From contig NZ_JBFXIO010000053.1 of the NCBI RefSeq assembly GCF_050175855.1, positions 1-16,347 on the forward strand: a stretch of DNA of 16,347 nt. The letters run 5' to 3'. The notes below the pieces were generated by a model. It was not told where the DNA came from. It did no database searches and saw only the letters and a list, made by a program, of their open reading frames with translations. The position numbers and the translations under genes were made by a program. Shown piece after piece: positions 13,093-16,347 of this stretch. The DNA is from Piscinibacter sp050175855. GTDB taxonomy: Bacteria; Pseudomonadota; Gammaproteobacteria; Burkholderiales; Burkholderiaceae_C. Position 1 is the stretch's first letter; each line of letters opens with the position of its first letter.

Positions 13093-14533
13093 CGTCGGGG
13101 ACCTCCGGGTTGCTCGGGCGGACTGCAAGGGGCGCGGCGGCAGTGGCGCTCATCGGCAGGTCGATGCGGACGCCCTTGGTGATGACGACATCGATCTCGC
13201 GGCCAGCGTCGACCTCGATCACGGGGAAGGTGTTCTCGGCCAGCTTGATGTAGTACTGGGCGAGCCGGTCGAGGGCGCGGCCGACACCGGTGCCAAGCCC
13301 GGCCCGGTAGGCGTCGGCGCCCGAAGCGCTGGTGATCGTTCCGAGCGGCGAGGTGCTGACGTTGGTGGACGAGGTGGCCAGGCCCTGGCCGATGCCGCTG
13401 ACCACGCCGGCCAGGAGGGCGTTGGCCAGCATCTGGCCCTGCTTGGTGACCAGCCGTCCGCGCATGCCGACCTTGCCGTCCTCGCCGTAGACGCTGCCCT
13501 GGATCTTCACTTCCAGGGTCGCACCGTCGGCGCGGACGCACGAGAGGTTCTCGGTGCGGAGGTAGGCCCGTTCGGAGCTGATATCGCCATACCCAGCCGC
13601 GATGACGAAGCACTCGCGGTACTCGCCACGGAAGCGGTTGGGCAGCACCGCGTTGTCCGACAGCCGGATCAGCACCGGGTGGGGGTTGGACTGCGCCTGC
13701 CCGCCGGTCGGTGCGTCCAGCCCGCCCAGCAGCGTGCCGCGCGTGAAGCTCACGGGAAGCCAGGTCGACACCGTCCGAGGCTCGGCCGCCGGTGTGCCGG
13801 CGCGCTCCGAAGCGCTGCCGCTCGTGCCGGCGACGCCTTGCATGCTGCGATCGACCAGCGTGACGCGGCTGATCGCAGGTGCCACCGGTGCCGCCGGTGC
13901 AGGGTCGGCCATCTGCAGTCCCGGCATGCCCGCCGGCAACGGTCGGCCGGCCGTGCCCGGGCCGTAGGTCGAAGGGAGCGGCAGGCTGGCCGCCGGCGGC
14001 AGCCCGGTCGGCGTCGTGCCGGCCGAGGCCGACGGCAAGGCGGGTGGGAGCGGTGCAGGCACGGGCGGAACCGGGGCAGCAGCGGGGGCCGGCGCGGCTG
14101 CACCCTGGGCCGCCTGCGTCGCCGAGGTCAGGCGCTGTTCCAGTTCCGCGAATCGCTGCATCGTGCGGGCCTCGAAGGCCTGGCGGTCGCGGTTGAGCCG
14201 GGTCTGCTCCTCGCGCTCGCTCTCGTACTGGGCGAGCTTGCTGCCTGCGGTGCCTACCCACTGGTCCACCGGGTTGACTTGCTGGCCGGGCGGCATGACG
14301 CCGATGTTGGTGACTGGCCCCGGCGCGCCGGCGGCGGGCTTGCGAGAACCCGACGACGATCCGGTGTCCGTGGACGCGAAGATCAGCCAGAGCAGGCCGA
14401 CGCCGGCGGCCACGATCACGCCCAGCAGCGCGAACTGGCGCTGGCGTGGCGTCATCCGCTCGGCCAGTTGCGCCCCGAGGCGGGTGGCCGACTGGCGAAG
14501 GGCGGCAGCGGATGGGGGCAGGGGCGACACCAT
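13079..14533 (-). CDS. traB: TraB, VirB10-like channel scaffold
   Basis: TraB spans inner to outer membrane and forms the scaffold of the secretion channel. The 484-residue product has a cytoplasmic N-terminus and one transmembrane helix (about 35-53, FALLGVIVAAGVGLLWLIF). A coiled-coil-like stretch (about 97-140) precedes a Pro/Ala-rich linker (about 143-215) that bridges the periplasm. The VirB10-type C-terminal domain carries FTRGTLLGGLDAPTGG, VLIRLSDNAVLPNRFRG, YGEDGKVGMRGRLVTKQGQM and a late FPVIEVDAGREIDVVITKG. ATG 14533 overlaps the traK stop by one base (TGATG) with GGAGG six bases upstream; GTG 14536 is the alternative. Confidence 0.96.
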   Translation of the reverse strand: MVSPLPPSAAALRQSATRLGAQLAERMTPRQRQFALLGVIVAAGVGLLWLIFASTDTGSSSGSRKPAAGAPGPVTNIGVMPPGQQVNPVDQWVGTAGSKLAQYESEREEQTRLNRDRQAFEARTMQRFAELEQRLTSATQAAQGAAAPAPAAAPVPPVPAPLPPALPSASAGTTPTGLPPAASLPLPSTYGPGTAGRPLPAGMPGLQMADPAPAAPVAPAISRVTLVDRSMQGVAGTSGSASERAGTPAAEPRTVSTWLPVSFTRGTLLGGLDAPTGGQAQSNPHPVLIRLSDNAVLPNRFRGEYRECFVIAAGYGDISSERAYLRTENLSCVRADGATLEVKIQGSVYGEDGKVGMRGRLVTKQGQMLANALLAGVVSGIGQGLATSSTNVSTSPLGTITSASGADAYRAGLGTGVGRALDRLAQYYIKLAENTFPVIEVDAGREIDVVITKGVRIDLPMSATAAAPLAVRPSNPEVPDDAND

Positions 14534-15468
14534 CACTGGCCTCCGCGGCGGATGACGAAGACGTTGGTGGTCTCGCCCGGGCGCAGGTTGTGGTGCTCGA
14601 CAGCCACGGCCAGCACCTGTCCGCCCGCGGGGCTGTCGGGTCGGTCGAACTCCTGCTCCGCCAGCACCATCACGGCCTGGCTCACGTTCTGCAGCAGGTA
14701 CTTCTCACCCACCAGACCCCGGCCCTGGTAGCGCCGCATCAGCGAGAACCTGGCTTCCGCCCAGAGCTGGATCTGCTGGTTGAGTTCGTCCAAACGGATG
14801 TCGGGCGGCACGCGGTCGGACGCCATCGCCAGGAGCAGCGTCTTCAGCCCCCGGATGTGGTTGGGGGCATTGACCAGCGGTGTCTGCGAGCCCGCGGCGC
14901 CGGTCGGTGACTGCATCGCCTGCAGCGCCCGTTGGGCGGGGTCGCGGATGACGATGGTGTCGGCCGGGGTGTCTGCCTTGCGTAGCACCAGCGTGTAGGT
15001 GGCGTGCGCCGACGAGATGAACAGGTTGACCGGCTTGGGCGAGTCGCCGACCGGGCGGATGTAGATCTCGCCCTTGTCGCGGTCGCACTCCAGGACGATC
15101 TCGCCCGCGGGGTTTACGGCCGGCAAGGCGGCAGCGGGTGGCCCACCGTTGCTGCCGCTCGAAGTCGGCGCGGCGCTACCGCAGTTGCTGGAATGGATGT
15201 TGCCGAACACGTCCGTGATCGCGGCTCCGTCGATGCGGATGCGCGTGGGTTCCTTGATCGACAGCACGGCCTCGACGGCCACGCCGTCGCGGGCATCCAG
15301 CACCTGCAGCGCGGTTGCCGGCGCTGCGGCTGCGAGCAGGCCTGTCAGGGCGGCCCATGCGGCGACCGAGCGGAACCAGCGGGGTGTCAGGCAACCGCGC
15401 GCCGTGAACACCACTGCTGCCGGGGCAGCCTGGCGACGGCGCAGCGGCCGGGAGTCACGGCGCGGCAT
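14533..15468 (-). CDS. traK: TraK, VirB9-like outer-membrane channel protein
   Basis: TraK forms, with TraV and TraB, the outer-membrane core of the F-type channel. The 311-residue product has an unusually long basic leader before its signal peptide (AAWAALTGLLAAAAPATALQ). The mature part has TRIRIDGAAITDVFGNI, then a Ser/Gly/Pro-rich insert, DRDKGEIYIRPVG, KPVNLFISSAHATYTLVLR and a C-terminal domain with EQEFDRPDS and VEHHNLRPGETTNVFVI, all in the family pattern. The ATG has GGAGGTGA five bases upstream and overlaps traE by 14 bases. Several later starts could shorten the leader, but none has a comparable ribosome site. Confidence 0.94.
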   Translation of the reverse strand: MPRRDSRPLRRRQAAPAAVVFTARGCLTPRWFRSVAAWAALTGLLAAAAPATALQVLDARDGVAVEAVLSIKEPTRIRIDGAAITDVFGNIHSSNCGSAAPTSSGSNGGPPAAALPAVNPAGEIVLECDRDKGEIYIRPVGDSPKPVNLFISSAHATYTLVLRKADTPADTIVIRDPAQRALQAMQSPTGAAGSQTPLVNAPNHIRGLKTLLLAMASDRVPPDIRLDELNQQIQLWAEARFSLMRRYQGRGLVGEKYLLQNVSQAVMVLAEQEFDRPDSPAGGQVLAVAVEHHNLRPGETTNVFVIRRGGQ

Positions 15469-16021
15469 GGGTCACCTCCTTGAAGGTCTTCAGGTGCATC
15501 CGGCCGCCGCTGTATGCGAAGCCCACCTCGTAGGCCTTGGCGTCGTTGGCCGTTTCCAGGCCGTTGACCAGCGTGCGCAGCCGGCCGCGGACGACGACGG
15601 TCTGTGTGTCCTCGCTGGGCACCAGCTGCTGCGGCATGAAGAAGGTGCTGGCATTGATGCGCTTCAGCCGCGCCGCCACCAGCTCCTGGCGGGTCTTGAG
15701 CTCGCCGTGCTGGTCGGGCTCGACATAGCCGAGCAGGATGTCCTTCTTCCAGTCGATGGAGGCCGGCGTCACGTCCAGCACCAGCCAGGCGATGAAGGCG
15801 CCCATCTGCTCGAGGTACTCGCCGCTGGCCTTGTCGCGCGTGACCCAGAAGGACTTGTTGATGGACGGCGGTACGACGACGGTGCGCACCGTGCCCAGCA
15901 GGTTGAGGATCACCACCAGTGCCAGCACATGGGCGGCAGCCAGCAAGCCCACGGTGAGCGCCAGGCCGCGGTTGCGGCGGCGCATCTCCTTGATGTCCCC
16001 GTTCAGGCGTTCGAAGTCCAT
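15455..16021 (-). CDS. traE: TraE, VirB5/VirB8-position inner-membrane pilus assembly protein
   Basis: TraE is a short inner-membrane component of F-type systems, structurally like VirB8. The 188-residue product has one transmembrane helix near the N-terminus (about 19-42, GLALTVGLLAAAHVLALVVILNLL). A periplasmic domain follows with VVVPPSINKSFWVTRDKASG, YLEQMGAFIAWLVLDVTPAS and a C-terminal YEVGFAYSGGRMHLKTFKEV, all typical of TraE. It begins 16 bases after the traL stop with only a weak AAGG ribosome site, suggesting coupling to traL. Confidence 0.95.
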   Translation of the reverse strand: MDFERLNGDIKEMRRRNRGLALTVGLLAAAHVLALVVILNLLGTVRTVVVPPSINKSFWVTRDKASGEYLEQMGAFIAWLVLDVTPASIDWKKDILLGYVEPDQHGELKTRQELVAARLKRINASTFFMPQQLVPSEDTQTVVVRGRLRTLVNGLETANDAKAYEVGFAYSGGRMHLKTFKEVTHAAP

Positions 16022-16037
16022 GGTGGCGGCCTTGGGG

Positions 16038-16337
16038 TCAACCGACCATGCGCCGGATGTGCGACGGCGGCGTGGCGCGCATCGCCGTCAACGGGCTGGT
16101 GGGAAGGTGCCAGTAGAGCCAGTGCACCGCAAAGGCCGGGTGCTTGTCGGCCTTGATGCGGGCGATGGCGCGCGAAGTGAGGGCGCCGGCGGCCAGGCAC
16201 AGCGCGAAGGAGAACTTCGAGCCGGACATGTAGCCCATGAACAGCCCGAAGAGCAGGGGCGCGGCGACGTCGACGTCCCAGAAGCCGATCTTCCACTGGT
16301 CGTCCAGGCGGCGCGGGATGTAGGTGTCGGCGTGCAT
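16038..16337 (-). CDS. traL: TraL, inner-membrane pilus assembly protein
   Basis: TraL is a small VirB3-like inner-membrane protein. The 99-residue product has the family opening YIPRRLDDQWKIGFWDVDVA, then two hydrophobic segments (about 26-35 and 42-57) and a C-terminal HPAFAVHWLYWHLP. GGAGG (16343-16347) lies five bases before the ATG. It is the first gene visible of this operon; the pilin gene traA is expected immediately beyond the right edge. Confidence 0.94.
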   Translation of the reverse strand: MHADTYIPRRLDDQWKIGFWDVDVAAPLLFGLFMGYMSGSKFSFALCLAAGALTSRAIARIKADKHPAFAVHWLYWHLPTSPLTAMRATPPSHIRRMVG

Positions 16338-16347
16338 GCGGGCCTCC

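Noticed and set aside
12896..14731. A 611-codon open frame on the plus strand
   Set aside because: Antisense shadow of dsbC, traB and the end of traK, with low-complexity Gly/Arg/Ala composition and no family signature.
1..16347. CRISPR arrays, tRNA or rRNA genes, origin of transfer, attachment sites
   Set aside because: Looked for and not seen: no regular spaced repeats, no tRNA-like cloverleaf with TTC loop, no relaxase or oriT-like inverted repeat cluster. By-eye search cannot exclude short att sites.

Overview
The window is about 16.3 kb of high-GC DNA from a conjugative element (plasmid or integrative conjugative element). Nearly every gene lies on the minus strand, so the transfer operon reads from right to left. 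Gene content and order (traL, traE, traK, traB, dsbC, traV, traC, trbI, a TraF/TrhF-type S26 peptidase, a small exported protein, traW, traU, trbC, traN) identify an F-type type IV secretion system and mating-pair-formation operon. High GC, GC-rich third codon positions and the gene arrangement suggest a betaproteobacterium, perhaps Burkholderiales or a relative. That is an inference; no species marker is present. Whether the carrier is a plasmid or an ICE cannot be decided from this window.

Right part (4947-16337): a compact operon in which most genes overlap by 4-14 bases or lie within 40 bases of each other. It encodes the channel core (TraL, TraE, TraK, TraB, TraV), the pilus-assembly ATPase TraC, and the F-specific pilus and mating factors TrbI, TraW, TraU and TrbC. 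A DsbC-like disulfide isomerase sits between traB and traV and probably serves the cysteine-rich exported proteins TraU, TrbC and TraN. The pilin gene is expected just outside the right edge.

Middle part (about 1726-4946): the operon is interrupted by about 3.2 kb of unrelated DNA between trbC and traN, which normally follow each other closely. It carries a two-gene cassette: a soluble HExxH zinc metalloprotease with M48-like features (3103-4263), and, overlapping its stop by ATGA, a 266-residue protein that looks like a bacterial gasdermin (2306-3106). Characterised bacterial gasdermins are membrane-pore proteins released by a partner protease during anti-phage cell death, so the pair is read as a defence or abortive-infection cassette with an unusual, metallo-type, protease. 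Around it lie decayed pieces: a frameshifted DgoA-like aldolase fragment directly behind the gasdermin stop, an IS1182-like transposase fragment, and an EAL-domain fragment abutting trbC. These pieces point to a chromosomal segment brought in with an insertion sequence.

Left part (1-1725): the first 575 codons of traN, the cysteine-rich outer-membrane mating-pair stabilisation protein. It runs off the left edge. Its start is a weakly supported GTG, and its usual upstream neighbour has been displaced by the insertion.
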